Assembly: GCF_014903745.1 (NCBI RefSeq)
Contig: NZ_JACVXA010000014.1
Span: 1-64,000 of the forward strand
Direction of reading: 5' to 3'
Source of the DNA: Mangrovicoccus algicola
GTDB lineage: Bacteria > Pseudomonadota > Alphaproteobacteria > Rhodobacterales > Rhodobacteraceae
DNA length: 64,000 nucleotides
Positions 25,576 through 34,679 of the stretch are shown here, piece after piece. The position numbers and the translations under genes are program-made. Under the pieces are notes generated by a model. That model had not been told where the DNA came from. It was given only the letters and a program-made list of their open reading frames with translations, and did no database searches. Positions within the stretch are counted from its first letter, which is position 1; each line of letters begins with the position of its first letter.

Positions 25576-26733
25576 ATGATGCGCTCCACTCTTTCCGTCT
25601 TCGCCCTCTGTGCCGCCGCGCTGCCCGGTCTCGCCGCGGCAGACCCCGTCAAGGTCGGGCTGCTGCTGACGCTGTCGGGCCCGCCCGCGGTGCTGGGCGA
25701 ACATGCCCGCGACGGCGCGCTTCTGGCGCTGAAGAAACTGGATGGAAAGCTGGGCGGCGAAGCGGCCGAATTCCTCGTCACCGATGCCGAGGGCAAGCCC
25801 GACATCGCCGCGCAGAAGGCCCGCCGGCTGGTCGAAAGCGACGGGGCGGATGTGGTGATCGGGCCGATCTTCTCCAACATCATGGCGGCGATCGCGGGAC
25901 CGGTGACCGAAGGCGGCGCCTTCCTGCTTTCGCCCAATGCCGGACCCTCGGTCTTCGCGGGCGAGGGCTGCAACCCCGACATCTTCGTCGTCTCCTACCA
26001 GAACGACCAGCCCGACCAGGTGATGGGCGAATACGCCTCGGGCGCGGGCTATGGCAGCGTCGTGCTGATCGCGCCGAATTACCAGGCGGGGATGGACCAT
26101 CTGGGCGGGTTCAAGCGGACCTATGACGGCGACATCACGGCCGAGCTGATGACCCAGCTGGGACAGCTGGACTATTCCGCGGAACTGGCCCAGATCGCCG
26201 CCTATCAGCCGGATGCGGTCTATGCCTTCCTGCCCGGCGGCATGGGCGTCAATTTCGTCAAGCAGTACCAGCAGGCCGGGCTGTCGGGCATTCCCATGAT
26301 GTCGAGCTTCACCACCGACGAGACGACCCTGCCCGCCATGCAGGACGCCGCGCTGGGAATGCTGTCCTCGGGATCCTGGAGCCCGGACCTGGACGTGCCC
26401 GGCAATGCCGAGTTCGTCGATGATTTCATCGCCGAATACGGGCGCGTCCCGGCCAGCTATGCCGCCTATGCCTATGACGCGGTGATGCTGCTCGACACCG
26501 CCATCGCCGCGGCGGGCACAGAGGACCGCGATGCCCTGCGCGAGGCGCTGAGGACCGTCGACTTCCCCAGCCTGCGCGGCAAGTTTTCCTTCGGCGCCAA
26601 CCAGTTCCCGGTGCAGGATTTCTACCTGACCGAGGTGGTGCAGCGCGCGGACGGCGCCTATGCGACCTCCGCGAAGGAACTGGTCACGGCCGACTATGTC
26701 GATGCCTATGCCGATGCCTGCACCGCAGAGTGA
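25576..26733 (+). CDS. Branched-chain-type (HAAT) ABC binding protein
   Basis: A 385-residue periplasmic binding protein of the LivJ/amide-binding class. It has a Sec signal peptide (cleavage near LAAA, residue 22), KVGLLLTLSGPPAVLGE as the opening strand, and the DAEGKPDIAAQKARRL and DVVIGPIFSN segments. Such proteins bind hydrophobic amino acids, amides, urea or aromatic acids. First gene of a five-gene operon. The ligand is unassigned. The surrounding amide hydrolases make an amide or amino acid derivative a reasonable guess. A hairpin lies between this gene and the permease gene. Confidence 0.9.
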   Translation: MMRSTLSVFALCAAALPGLAAADPVKVGLLLTLSGPPAVLGEHARDGALLALKKLDGKLGGEAAEFLVTDAEGKPDIAAQKARRLVESDGADVVIGPIFSNIMAAIAGPVTEGGAFLLSPNAGPSVFAGEGCNPDIFVVSYQNDQPDQVMGEYASGAGYGSVVLIAPNYQAGMDHLGGFKRTYDGDITAELMTQLGQLDYSAELAQIAAYQPDAVYAFLPGGMGVNFVKQYQQAGLSGIPMMSSFTTDETTLPAMQDAALGMLSSGSWSPDLDVPGNAEFVDDFIAEYGRVPASYAAYAYDAVMLLDTAIAAAGTEDRDALREALRTVDFPSLRGKFSFGANQFPVQDFYLTEVVQRADGAYATSAKELVTADYVDAYADACTAE

Positions 26734-26740
26734 TCCCCGG

Positions 26741-26758
26741 GGCGGGCACCGGCCCGCC
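26741..26758 (+). other. Intercistronic stem-loop after the binding-protein gene
   Basis: A 7-bp perfect stem (GGCGGGC / GCCCGCC) with a 4-nt loop lies in the 37-bp gap between the binding-protein and LivH-like genes, in the same position as the hairpins at 17351 and 39907. No T run is seen; an mRNA-stability role is likely. Confidence 0.55.
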
Positions 26759-26770
26759 ACCGCCTGACCC

Positions 26771-27688
26771 ATGGCCAATCTCTTCCTGCTCCAGCTCCTG
26801 AACGGAGCGCAATTCGGCATCCTCTTGTTCCTCGTCGCCGCCGGGCTGACGCTGGTCTTCGGGATCATGGATTTCATCAACCTCGCCCATGGCGTCCTCT
26901 ACATGCTGGGCGCCTATCTGATGGCGATGTTCGCGCTGGAAACCGGCAGCTTCTGGCTGGGGCTCCTGCTGGCGCTGGCCACCACGCTGGTGGTCGGGCT
27001 GGTGCTGGAATGGCTGGTCTTCCGAAGGCTTTACGACCGGCCGCACCTGGACCAGGTGCTGGCCACCTTCGCGCTGATGCTGATCCTGTCGGAAGGGGTG
27101 AAGATCCTCTGGGGTTCCGCGCCGCTGAACGTCGCCATGCCGGAGCTGCTTTCGGGCTCGATCCCGCTGGCCGGGCCGCTGCGCTATCCGGTCTACCGCA
27201 TCGCGATCATCGTCGCGGGGCTTGCCACCGCGGCCGGGCTCTGGTGGCTGATCGCACGCACCCGGGCGGGGATGCTGTTGCGGGCGGGGGCGTCGAACCG
27301 GCCCATGGTGGCGGCCCTGGGCACCGACATCTCGCGGCTTTTCCTGCTGGTCTTCGCGCTCGGCGCGATGCTGGCGGGATTTGCCGGGGCGCTGGTCTCG
27401 CCGGTCCTGTCCGTCGATCCCGGCATGGGCGATTCCATCCTGATCCTGACCTTCGTGGTCATCGTCATCGGCGGCGTGGGCTCGGTGAAGGGCGCCTTCG
27501 CCGGCGCGCTTCTGGTGGGCATCGTCGACACGGTGGGCCGCATCTTCGGGCCGATCTGGCTGAAACTGGTGATGGACCCCGCCGCCGCGACCCAGGCCGG
27601 GCGGGTGCTGGCCCCGATGCTGGTCTACCTGCTGATGGCGGCGGTCCTGTCCTGGCGGCCCAACGGCCTGTTCGGGCGGCCGTCATGA
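26771..27688 (+). CDS. Branched-chain-type ABC permease, LivH-like
   Basis: A 305-residue membrane permease with about eight helices. The GIMDFINLAHGVLYMLGAY segment near residue 35 is the family hallmark, and the GGVGSVKGAFAGALLVG loop near 235 contacts the ATPase. Its stop overlaps the LivM-like start by 4 nt (ATGA). It forms the inner-membrane channel with the LivM-like partner. Confidence 0.93.
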   Translation: MANLFLLQLLNGAQFGILLFLVAAGLTLVFGIMDFINLAHGVLYMLGAYLMAMFALETGSFWLGLLLALATTLVVGLVLEWLVFRRLYDRPHLDQVLATFALMLILSEGVKILWGSAPLNVAMPELLSGSIPLAGPLRYPVYRIAIIVAGLATAAGLWWLIARTRAGMLLRAGASNRPMVAALGTDISRLFLLVFALGAMLAGFAGALVSPVLSVDPGMGDSILILTFVVIVIGGVGSVKGAFAGALLVGIVDTVGRIFGPIWLKLVMDPAAATQAGRVLAPMLVYLLMAAVLSWRPNGLFGRPS

Positions 27689-28629
27689 GCGCCGCGCCCA
27701 AGGCCGCGATCGCGCTGCTGATCCTGCTGGCGCTGGTCCCGCCGGCGGCCGCCGCCATCGGCGATCCCTTCCTGACGGTGATCGCCACGCGCATGGCGGT
27801 CTTCGCCATCGCCGCGCTGTCCTTGGACCTGATCCTGGGCTATGGCGCGCTGGTCAGCTTCGGCCATGCCGCGTATCTGGGGCTCGGCGCCTATGCGGTG
27901 GCGGTCTGCGCGCGCCACGGCATCACCGACCTCTTCCTCCAGATGGGGGCCGCGGCCCTTGCCGCCGCGCTCTTCGCCGCCGTTTCGGGGGCGGTATCGC
28001 TGCGCACCCGCGGCATCTACTTCATCATGATCACCCTGGCCTTCGGACAGATGGCCTATTTCTTCTTCGTCTCGCTCTCCGCCTATGGCGGCGACGACGG
28101 CACGGCGCTGGCGGCGCGCTCCACCCTGTTCGGGCGCGCCTGGCTGGAGAATGACACCGCCTTCTTCTACATGGTCCTGGCATGCCTCGCCCTTGCCTAT
28201 GGCGGGCTCGACCGGCTGGTCCATGCCCGGTTCGGCCGGGTGCTGACCGGCACGCGCGAAAGCGAGCTGCGGATGCGCGCCATCGGCTATCGCCCCTTCC
28301 GCTACCGGCTGGCCGCCTATGTGCTCTCGGGGATGATCTGCGCGGTGGCGGGGGTGCTTCTGGCGAACCAGACGGAATATGTCTCGCCCGCCTACATGGC
28401 CTGGACGCGCTCGGGCGAATTGATCGTGATGCTGCTCCTCGGCGGGGTCGGCACGCTGGCGGGGGCGATGGCCGGGGCGCTGGTCACGGTCGGGCTGGAG
28501 GAGCTGCTGGCCGGCTGGTCCGAACACTGGCGGCTGTGCTTCGGGCTGATCCTTCTGGCGGTCGTGCTGTGGTCGCCCGCCGGGCTCACGGGGCTGCTGC
28601 GCCGCCTTCTGGCAGGAGGGCGGAGATGA
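27685..28629 (+). CDS. Branched-chain-type ABC permease, LivM-like
   Basis: A 314-residue membrane permease. LivM signatures GYGALVSFGHAAYLGLGAY near residue 52 and the GGVGTLAGAMAGALV loop near 260 are clear. I start at the ATG overlapping the LivH stop; the open frame continues further upstream only as a shadow of livH. The end overlaps the LivG-like start by 4 nt. Confidence 0.92.
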   Translation: MSAAPKAAIALLILLALVPPAAAAIGDPFLTVIATRMAVFAIAALSLDLILGYGALVSFGHAAYLGLGAYAVAVCARHGITDLFLQMGAAALAAALFAAVSGAVSLRTRGIYFIMITLAFGQMAYFFFVSLSAYGGDDGTALAARSTLFGRAWLENDTAFFYMVLACLALAYGGLDRLVHARFGRVLTGTRESELRMRAIGYRPFRYRLAAYVLSGMICAVAGVLLANQTEYVSPAYMAWTRSGELIVMLLLGGVGTLAGAMAGALVTVGLEELLAGWSEHWRLCFGLILLAVVLWSPAGLTGLLRRLLAGGRR

Positions 28630-29372
28630 CGCTTCTGGCCGTGCGGGACCTGCGCAAATCCTACGGCGCGCTTGCCGTCACCGACGGGCTGTCGCTGGAT
28701 GTGGCAGAGGGGGAGCTGCACGCCATCATCGGGCCGAACGGCGCGGGCAAGACCACTCTGATCGCCCAGCTCTCGGGCCAGCTGGCCCCCGACAGCGGCA
28801 GCGTGACCTTCGACGGCACCGACATCACCCGGACGGACATGGCATCGCGGGTGCGTGCCGGGCTGGCGCGCAGTTTCCAGATCACCACGCTGATGCCCGC
28901 CATGACCGCGCTGGAAAACGTGGCACTGGCGGTGCAGGGCCGCTCGGGCAGCTCCTTCCGCTTCTGGCGCCCGGTCGCGGCGGAAGCGGCGCTGAACGAC
29001 CAGGCCATGACCTGCCTCGCACAGGTCGGGCTGGCCGACCGCGCCGACCGCCCCGCCGCCGCGATGAGCCATGGCGAGAAGCGGCAGCTGGAACTGGCCG
29101 TCGCGCTGGCCTGCCGCCCCCGCCTGCTGCTGCTGGACGAGCCGCTGGCCGGGACCGGACCGCAGGAGGCGGAGCGGCTGGTCGCCTTGCTGGAGGCGCT
29201 GAAGGGGCAGGTGACGATGGTGCTGATCGAACACGACATGGCGGCGGTCTTCGCGCTGGCCGACCGCATCTCGGTGCTGGTCTACGGGCAGATCGTCGCC
29301 TCGGGCGGCCCGGAGGAGATCCGGCAGGATCCGGCCGTGCGCGCCGCCTATCTGGGGGAAGAGGCGTGCTGA
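28626..29372 (+). CDS. Branched-chain-type ABC ATPase, LivG-like
   Basis: A 248-residue ABC ATPase with Walker A GPNGAGKTT near residue 37, the LivG-style signature MSHGEKRQLE, Walker B LLLLDEP, the PLAGTGPQE stretch, and a switch histidine in LIEHDM. The Q-loop region ARSFQITTL is typical of this subfamily. Start at ATGACGCTT overlapping the LivM stop; its own end overlaps the LivF-like start by 7 nt. Confidence 0.93.
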   Translation: MTLLAVRDLRKSYGALAVTDGLSLDVAEGELHAIIGPNGAGKTTLIAQLSGQLAPDSGSVTFDGTDITRTDMASRVRAGLARSFQITTLMPAMTALENVALAVQGRSGSSFRFWRPVAAEAALNDQAMTCLAQVGLADRADRPAAAMSHGEKRQLELAVALACRPRLLLLDEPLAGTGPQEAERLVALLEALKGQVTMVLIEHDMAAVFALADRISVLVYGQIVASGGPEEIRQDPAVRAAYLGEEAC

Positions 29373-30061
29373 GCATCGAGGGGCTGGAGGCGGGCTATGG
29401 CACCGCGCAGGTGCTGTTCGGCATCGACCTGGCCGTGGCCGAAGGCGAGGCGGTGGCGCTGCTGGGGCGCAACGGCATGGGCAAGACCACGACCGTGCGC
29501 GCGCTGTTCGGACTGATCCCGGCCAGGGCCGGACGCATCGCGGTTGCCGGGCGCGACCTGACCGGCGCCGCCCCGCACCGCATCGCCCGGGCCGGCCTCG
29601 GCCTGGTGCCCGAAGGGCGGCAGATCTTCCCGACGCTGACGGTGGAGGAGAACCTGGTCGCCACCGCCCGCAGCGACGGGCGCCCGCGCTGGAGCCTGCC
29701 GCGCATCTGGGAGCTGTTCCCGCGGCTGGCGAAACGGCGGCGGAACATGGGCGACCAGCTGTCGGGCGGCGAACAGCAGATGCTGGCCGTGGGGCGCGCG
29801 CTGATGACCAATCCGCGCCTTCTGGTGCTGGACGAGGCGACCGAGGGTCTGGCGCCGCTGATCCGCGAGGAAATCTGGTCCTGCCTGATCCGGCTGAAGG
29901 CCGAGGGCGAGGCGATCCTGGTGATCGACAAGAGCCTTGCCCAGCTGTCGCGCTTTGCCGACCGGCACGTCGTGATCGAGAAGGGCCGCACCGTCTGGAC
30001 CGGCAGCCCCGCCGCGCTGGCCCGCGCGCCGGAGATCGCGCAGCGCTACCTTCATGCCTGA
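29366..30061 (+). CDS. Branched-chain-type ABC ATPase, LivF-like
   Basis: A 231-residue ABC ATPase with Walker A GRNGMGKTT, the LivF-type GLGLVPEGRQIFPTLTVEEN segment, signature LSGGEQQML and Walker B LLVLDEATEG. It ends with VIDKSL in place of the usual LVEQ-N pattern, with Asp and Lys after the switch region. Last gene of the five-gene transporter operon. The 82-bp gap to the next gene contains only its ribosome site (GAGGAGCGAGCC). Confidence 0.93.
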   Translation: MLSIEGLEAGYGTAQVLFGIDLAVAEGEAVALLGRNGMGKTTTVRALFGLIPARAGRIAVAGRDLTGAAPHRIARAGLGLVPEGRQIFPTLTVEENLVATARSDGRPRWSLPRIWELFPRLAKRRRNMGDQLSGGEQQMLAVGRALMTNPRLLVLDEATEGLAPLIREEIWSCLIRLKAEGEAILVIDKSLAQLSRFADRHVVIEKGRTVWTGSPAALARAPEIAQRYLHA

Positions 30062-30143
30062 TCCGCTGCGACCGCGGCGCGGATTGCCCCCGTGCGACCG
30101 GCGGGTCTAGACCGCGGCAGAGGCGCTGCCCGAGGAGCGAGCC

Positions 30144-30884
30144 ATGACACCCGAGATGATCCTTCTGACCATCGCCGCCTTCGTGGTCGGCCTGTCGAAG
30201 GGCGGACTCTCCGCGGCCGGGGCGCTGGCCGTGCCGATGCTGTCGATCTGGATGGATCCGCTGCAGGCGGCGGCGGCGCTGCTGCCCATCTACATCGCCT
30301 CCGACATGGTCGCGGTGGCGATCTACCGCAAACAGCCCTCCTGGCCCAATCTGCGCATCCTCGTTCCCGCCTCCCTGGCGGGCGTCGCGCTGGCGACGCT
30401 GGCGGCCCCGCATGTGCCGATGGCGGCGGTGACGCTGCTGACCGGGGTGATCGGGCTGACCTTCGTGGTGCAGACGCTGCTGCTGCCCCCGGCCACGGCG
30501 CCGCGCCATGCGCGGGTGGGGCCTGGCATCGCCTGGGGGCTTGTGACCGGCGTGACCAGCTTCATCTCGCATAACGGGGCACCGCCCTTCACCGCCTACC
30601 TGCTGCCGCAGAAGCTGCCCAACCTGGCCTTCGCGGGAACGGCCACCATCACCTTCGCGATCATCAACCTGTCGAAACTGCCGGCCTATCACGAGATCGG
30701 CCTGACCGGGGGGCTCGACCTTCCGGTGCTGGCGCCGCTGATCGCCGTTGCCGTCGCCGGGGCCTTTGCCGGGCGCTGGCTGGTCGGGCGGCTGCCGCAG
30801 CGGGTCTACTCGGCGGTGATCCGGGCGATGCTGGCCCTGGTCTCGGCCTATCTCTGCGTGACCGCGACCATCGCGCTGCTGTGA
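30144..30884 (+). CDS. TauE/SafE-family (TSUP) membrane exporter
   Basis: A 246-residue protein with about seven to eight helices of the TSUP (TauE/SafE) family, whose known members export sulfite, sulfoacetate or related anions. The N-terminal GLSKGGLSAAGALAVP and the central GLVTGVTSFISHNGAPPFTAYLLPQKL half-repeats are the family marks. It is a single gene with its own ribosome site. The last 37 nt overlap the 3-prime end of the convergent nadB gene, which may cause antisense interference. Substrate unassigned. Confidence 0.88.
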   Translation: MTPEMILLTIAAFVVGLSKGGLSAAGALAVPMLSIWMDPLQAAAALLPIYIASDMVAVAIYRKQPSWPNLRILVPASLAGVALATLAAPHVPMAAVTLLTGVIGLTFVVQTLLLPPATAPRHARVGPGIAWGLVTGVTSFISHNGAPPFTAYLLPQKLPNLAFAGTATITFAIINLSKLPAYHEIGLTGGLDLPVLAPLIAVAVAGAFAGRWLVGRLPQRVYSAVIRAMLALVSAYLCVTATIALL

Positions 30885-32446
30885 CGCGCGGCGGCGCGGA
30901 TCTCCAGCGCGGCCTGCAGGGTCAGCCGGCTGCGGCAGCCGGCCCCCCCGGCCGGGCGGGGGAAATCGGACCGGAAATGCGCGCCGCGGCTTTCCCGGCG
31001 CAGCAGCGCGGCGGCGGCGATCAGCGTGGCGGTGGCCGTCATGTTGACCAGAACCGGGCAGGCGCGCGCCGCCGCCTCGATCTCCGCGATCTCGGCCAGG
31101 CATCGCGACAGCCCGGCCGCGTCGCGGATCACCCCCGCCCCCGCGGTCATCGCCTGCCGCAGCCGCAGCACCAGCGCCGCATCGGGCGGCGGCAGCGGGC
31201 GCAGGGGCGGCAGGACGACCTCGGGGCTGGGCGCCGCGGAAGGCAGGCAGGTCGCCATGTCGGCGGCGGCGCGGCGGGCGAAGACCAGCGCCTCCAGCAA
31301 CCCGTTGGAGGCCAGCCGGTTGGCGCCGTGCAGCCCGGTGCAGGCCGCCTCGCCGCAGACCCACAGACCGGGCAGGCTGCTGCGGCCGCGCGCGTCGCTC
31401 TGCACCCCGCCGATATGGTAATGCGCCGCCGCCGCCACCGGCATGGGCTGCCGCGCCGGGTCGATCCCCGCCGCGAGGCAGGCGCGCGAGACCTCGGGGA
31501 ATTCCTGCAGGATGGCCGCGCCGGGCGCCTGCGTCGCATCCAGCACGGGGCGCCGCCCCGCCCGGGCCGCGGCAAAGACCGCGCGGGCGACCACGTCGCG
31601 CGGCGCCAGGTCGGCATCCGGATGCAGCCCCGCCATGATCGGCGCGCCGGAGGCATCGCGCAGCACCGCCCCCGCCCCGCGCAGCGCCTCGGTCGCCAGG
31701 GGCGCCGGATCGCGGCCCAGATCCAGCGCGGTGGGATGGAACTGGACGAATTCGGCATCGGCGATCAGCGCGCCCGCGCGCGCGGCAAGCCCCACCGCCT
31801 GCCCCGCAATGCCCGGCGGATTGGTGGTGACGGCGAACAATCCGCCCGCCCCGCCCCCGGCCAGGAGGATGGCGGGCGCCGTCACGCATACCGGCCGCGA
31901 CGCCGCCGCCCCGTCCGCGCCGATGCGCATCAGCTCCGCCCCCGCGACCCGTCCGTGGCGCAGATGCAGCCCGCAGGCCGCGACGCCTTCCAGCACCTGC
32001 ACCGAGGGCGTGGCGCGGATCGCCGCGATCAGGGCCCGCATGATGCCCGCCCCGGCCCGGTCGCCTCCGATGCGCACGACCCGCGGCCGCGAATGCGCCG
32101 CCTCGCGCGACAGCACGTAGCCGCCGGCCGGATCGCGGTCGAAGGGCGCCCCCAGAAGGGTCAGGTCGCGGATGCGCTGCGGAGCTTCGCCCGCCACCGC
32201 CGCGGCCACCGCCGCATCGACCAGCCCGGCCCCCGCGCCGACCGTGTCCCGCGCATGGTCCGCGGCGCTGTCGGAGGGCCCCATGGCGGCGGCGATCCCG
32301 CCCTGGGCCCAGGCGGAACTGGCCCCCTCTCCCAGGACCTGCGGCGAGACCACCAGCACGGGCCGCGGCGCGAGGGCCAGCGCGGCGGACAGCCCGCCGA
32401 TGCCGGCACCCAGAATGACCACCCGCCCGGTGGCAAGCCTGCGCAT
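30848..32446 (-). CDS. nadB: L-aspartate oxidase
   Basis: A 532-residue FAD enzyme oxidising L-aspartate to iminoaspartate, the first step of bacterial de novo NAD synthesis. The FAD dinucleotide fold is seen at VVILGAGIGGLSAALALA (about 8-25). The catalytic HSRPRVVRIGGDRAG segment is near 116 and the FAD-covering CGEAACTGLHGANRLASNG motif near 365. I use MRRLATGRVV as the start; an upstream in-frame ATG adds 10 residues without similarity. It follows nadA by 7 nt. nadC, which often completes this operon, is not present here. Confidence 0.92.
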   Translation of the reverse strand: MRRLATGRVVILGAGIGGLSAALALAPRPVLVVSPQVLGEGASSAWAQGGIAAAMGPSDSAADHARDTVGAGAGLVDAAVAAAVAGEAPQRIRDLTLLGAPFDRDPAGGYVLSREAAHSRPRVVRIGGDRAGAGIMRALIAAIRATPSVQVLEGVAACGLHLRHGRVAGAELMRIGADGAAASRPVCVTAPAILLAGGGAGGLFAVTTNPPGIAGQAVGLAARAGALIADAEFVQFHPTALDLGRDPAPLATEALRGAGAVLRDASGAPIMAGLHPDADLAPRDVVARAVFAAARAGRRPVLDATQAPGAAILQEFPEVSRACLAAGIDPARQPMPVAAAAHYHIGGVQSDARGRSSLPGLWVCGEAACTGLHGANRLASNGLLEALVFARRAAADMATCLPSAAPSPEVVLPPLRPLPPPDAALVLRLRQAMTAGAGVIRDAAGLSRCLAEIAEIEAAARACPVLVNMTATATLIAAAALLRRESRGAHFRSDFPRPAGGAGCRSRLTLQAALEIRAAARHSSAMVAVTQR

Positions 32447-32453
32447 CGCCGGC

Positions 32454-33506
32454 TCAGGCGGCCGCGCGACGGCCAAGATCGATCATCCGCTGGACCGCGA
32501 CACGGGCCCCGGCGGCGATACCGGGGTCGACTTCGACCACGCCCTGCATCGCGTGCAGCGACCACAGCACCTTTTCCAGCGTGATCTTCTTCATGTGCGG
32601 ACACATGTTGCAGGGGCCGACGAACTCCACCCCGGGATGCGCATCCGAGATGTTGGAGGCCATCGAGCATTCGGTGACCAGCATCGCCTTCTGCGGCGTT
32701 TCGCGCGCCACGTAATCGATGATCCCGGCGGTGGAGCCCGAGAAATCCGCCTCGGCCACGACATCGGGCGGGCATTCGGGATGGGCGATGATCCGCGTGC
32801 CCGGGTTCCAGTCGCGGAACGCGCGCAGGTCCTGCGCGGTGTACTGCTCATGCACCATGCAGGATCCGTCCCACCAGACGACGCGTTTCCGCGGCACCTG
32901 CCGGGCGACATTCTGCGCCAAGTACTTGTCGGGGGTCATGATGACCGTGTCGCTGTCCAGCCCGGCGACGATCTGCGCCGCATTCGAGGAGGTGCAGCAG
33001 ATGTCGGAGGCGGCCTTCACCGCGGCGCTGGTATTCACATAAGTGACGACCGGCGCGCCCGGATAGAGCCGCCGCATCTCGGCGATACCCTCGGGGGTGA
33101 TGCTTTCGGCCAGCGAACAGCCTGCCTCCGGGTCGGGGATCAGCACGGTCTTGTCCGGGCTGAGGATCTTCGAGGTCTCGGCCATGAAATGCACGCCGCA
33201 TTGCACGATCACCGAGGCTTCGGTCCGGGCCGCCTCGACCGCCAGCTGCAGGCTGTCGCCGACGACATCGGCGATGCCGTGATAGATCTGCGGCGTCATG
33301 TAGTTATGGGCCAGGATGACGGCGCCGCGTTCCGCCTTCAGGCGGTTGATCGCGGCGACATAGGGGGCGTGCATCGCCCAGTCGAAAGGCGTGACCACCC
33401 GGGCCATGCGGGCATGGATATCGGCCATGGCCTCGGCCTTGTCCAGCGACGGCGCCAGGTCGTAATGCCGGGCCAGTTCCTCGCGGTCGACGGTCATCTG
33501 CTGCAT
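32454..33506 (-). CDS. nadA: Quinolinate synthase
   Basis: A 350-residue quinolinate synthase condensing iminoaspartate with dihydroxyacetone phosphate to quinolinate through a [4Fe-4S] cluster. The cluster cysteines expected for the family are seen at Cys103 (QCGVHFMAET), Cys216 (DGSCMVHE) and Cys302 (CNMCPHMKK). Start at MQQMTVDREE with a GAGGAAGGA ribosome site; an in-frame extension of 38 codons upstream is Arg-rich and not conserved-looking. First gene of a nadA-nadB operon. The leader 33507-33681 contains an ATACGTAT palindrome near the likely promoter. Confidence 0.94.
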   Translation of the reverse strand: MQQMTVDREELARHYDLAPSLDKAEAMADIHARMARVVTPFDWAMHAPYVAAINRLKAERGAVILAHNYMTPQIYHGIADVVGDSLQLAVEAARTEASVIVQCGVHFMAETSKILSPDKTVLIPDPEAGCSLAESITPEGIAEMRRLYPGAPVVTYVNTSAAVKAASDICCTSSNAAQIVAGLDSDTVIMTPDKYLAQNVARQVPRKRVVWWDGSCMVHEQYTAQDLRAFRDWNPGTRIIAHPECPPDVVAEADFSGSTAGIIDYVARETPQKAMLVTECSMASNISDAHPGVEFVGPCNMCPHMKKITLEKVLWSLHAMQGVVEVDPGIAAGARVAVQRMIDLGRRAAA

Positions 33507-33656
33507 GGCGGTCCTTCCTCCCGTGCCCCGGCGGCGGCAGCCGCGGATGCGGCGCCTCCTATACGCGCAGGACGGAAGGGAACAAGCACCGGGACCCCGG
33601 AAAAATGCGTTCCGCGACATTTTCTTGCGAAAATCCTGCCTATTTTGTTGGTATAG

Positions 33657-33664
33657 ATACGTAT
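33657..33664. promoter_or_regulatory. AT-rich palindromic patch upstream of nadA
   Basis: ATACGTAT is a perfect 8-bp palindrome inside GTATAGATACGTATAAG, in the otherwise GC-rich gap 33507-33681 upstream of nadA. It could be a promoter or operator element for the NAD genes, but I cannot link it to a known NAD regulator. Confidence 0.3.
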
Positions 33665-33681
33665 AAGATGCGTTTTGATGG

Positions 33682-34575
33682 TTATCCTGCGGCGGAAAGA
33701 TCCGCGATCAGCGCAGCCGCCGCACGGGTGCGGTAGCGGCCCGGATGGGTCAGCAGGGCGAAGGCCCGTTCGGGACGGCGCGCCCAGGTGACCTCGCGCA
33801 GCGTCACGCCGCCCCCGGCCCCGCCATCCAGCCCGGTCGCCCGGCGCGACAGCATCGCCAGGCAATCCCCGGCGGCGACCGCCGACAGGATCGCCTCGTT
33901 CGAGGGCAGTTCCAGCGCCACGCCCAGATCGCCGACCGACAGTCCCAGTTCGTCGAGGTGATGCTCGAATTCCGAGCGCGTGCCCGACCCGGGTTCGCGC
34001 AGCAGCCAGGGAAAGGACAGATAGCTGCTGGCGGCGATCGCGCGTCCGGCCAGCGGATGGCCCGCCGCCATGACAAGGACCAGCTCGTCGCGCGCCACCA
34101 CCTGCCGGGTCAGGCTCTGCTGCGCGACCTCGCCCTCGACCAGTCCCAGATCGGCATGGCCGGCCATCACCGCCTCGGCGACCTGCGCGGTATTTCCGGT
34201 TTCCAGGCTCAGCTCCACCAGCGGATGCGCGGCGTGATAGGCCACCAGGCGCGGCGGCAGCCAGTAGCTGGCGACCGTCTGGCTGGCATGGATCCGCAGC
34301 CGTCCCAGCGTCTTGCGCGACAGGTCGTTCAGCATCTGCTCGGCCGATTCCGCCTGGGCCAGCACCGCCTCCGCCGCGGAGACGAAGCGGGCGCCCGCCT
34401 CGGTCAGGCGGATCCCGCGGCCGATCCGGTCGAACAGGCGGAGGCCGTGCTGGGCCTCCAGCGCGGCAATGGCGGAGGAGACGGCCGATTGCGTCAGGTG
34501 AAGCTGCCCGGCGGCGCGGGTGACATGCGCCTCGCGGGCGACGGCCAGGAAGATGCGCAACTGGTCGAGCGTCAT
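33682..34575 (-). CDS. LysR-family regulator next to yeiH
   Basis: A 297-residue LysR regulator. The N-terminal winged helix (residues 1-60, LTQSAVSSAIAALEAQHG) is followed by a periplasmic-binding-like effector domain from about 90. The QTVASYWLPPRLVAYHAAHP opening is typical of the CysB/CbbR/YeiE-like branch. It is divergent from a YeiH-family gene, the same pairing as yeiE-yeiH in E. coli, so it likely controls that gene. The 80-104 bp gap holds symmetrical sequence at 34617-34637. Confidence 0.9.
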   Translation of the reverse strand: MTLDQLRIFLAVAREAHVTRAAGQLHLTQSAVSSAIAALEAQHGLRLFDRIGRGIRLTEAGARFVSAAEAVLAQAESAEQMLNDLSRKTLGRLRIHASQTVASYWLPPRLVAYHAAHPLVELSLETGNTAQVAEAVMAGHADLGLVEGEVAQQSLTRQVVARDELVLVMAAGHPLAGRAIAASSYLSFPWLLREPGSGTRSEFEHHLDELGLSVGDLGVALELPSNEAILSAVAAGDCLAMLSRRATGLDGGAGGGVTLREVTWARRPERAFALLTHPGRYRTRAAAALIADLSAAG

Positions 34576-34616
34576 GCCAATTCATAACCAGAATCGAACG
34601 AAACAACAAAGATAAT

Positions 34617-34637
34617 CCGTTATACGGAACGGTTCCG
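34617..34637. promoter_or_regulatory. Operator-like palindromes between lysR and yeiH genes
   Basis: CCG-TTATA-CGG at 34617-34627 runs into the perfect 13-bp palindrome CGGAAC-G-GTTCCG at 34625-34637. The location between divergent LysR and exporter genes fits a LysR binding region. Confidence 0.5.
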
Positions 34638-34679
34638 GCAACCTATCTGTGCGCCATGTTCCGAAAAGGCGACGCCCGC

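Noticed and set aside
28392-31889. 1165-codon open frame on the minus strand
   Set aside because: Shadow of livM, livG, livF, tauE-type and nadB genes; low-complexity Arg/Gly/Ala content and no motif.
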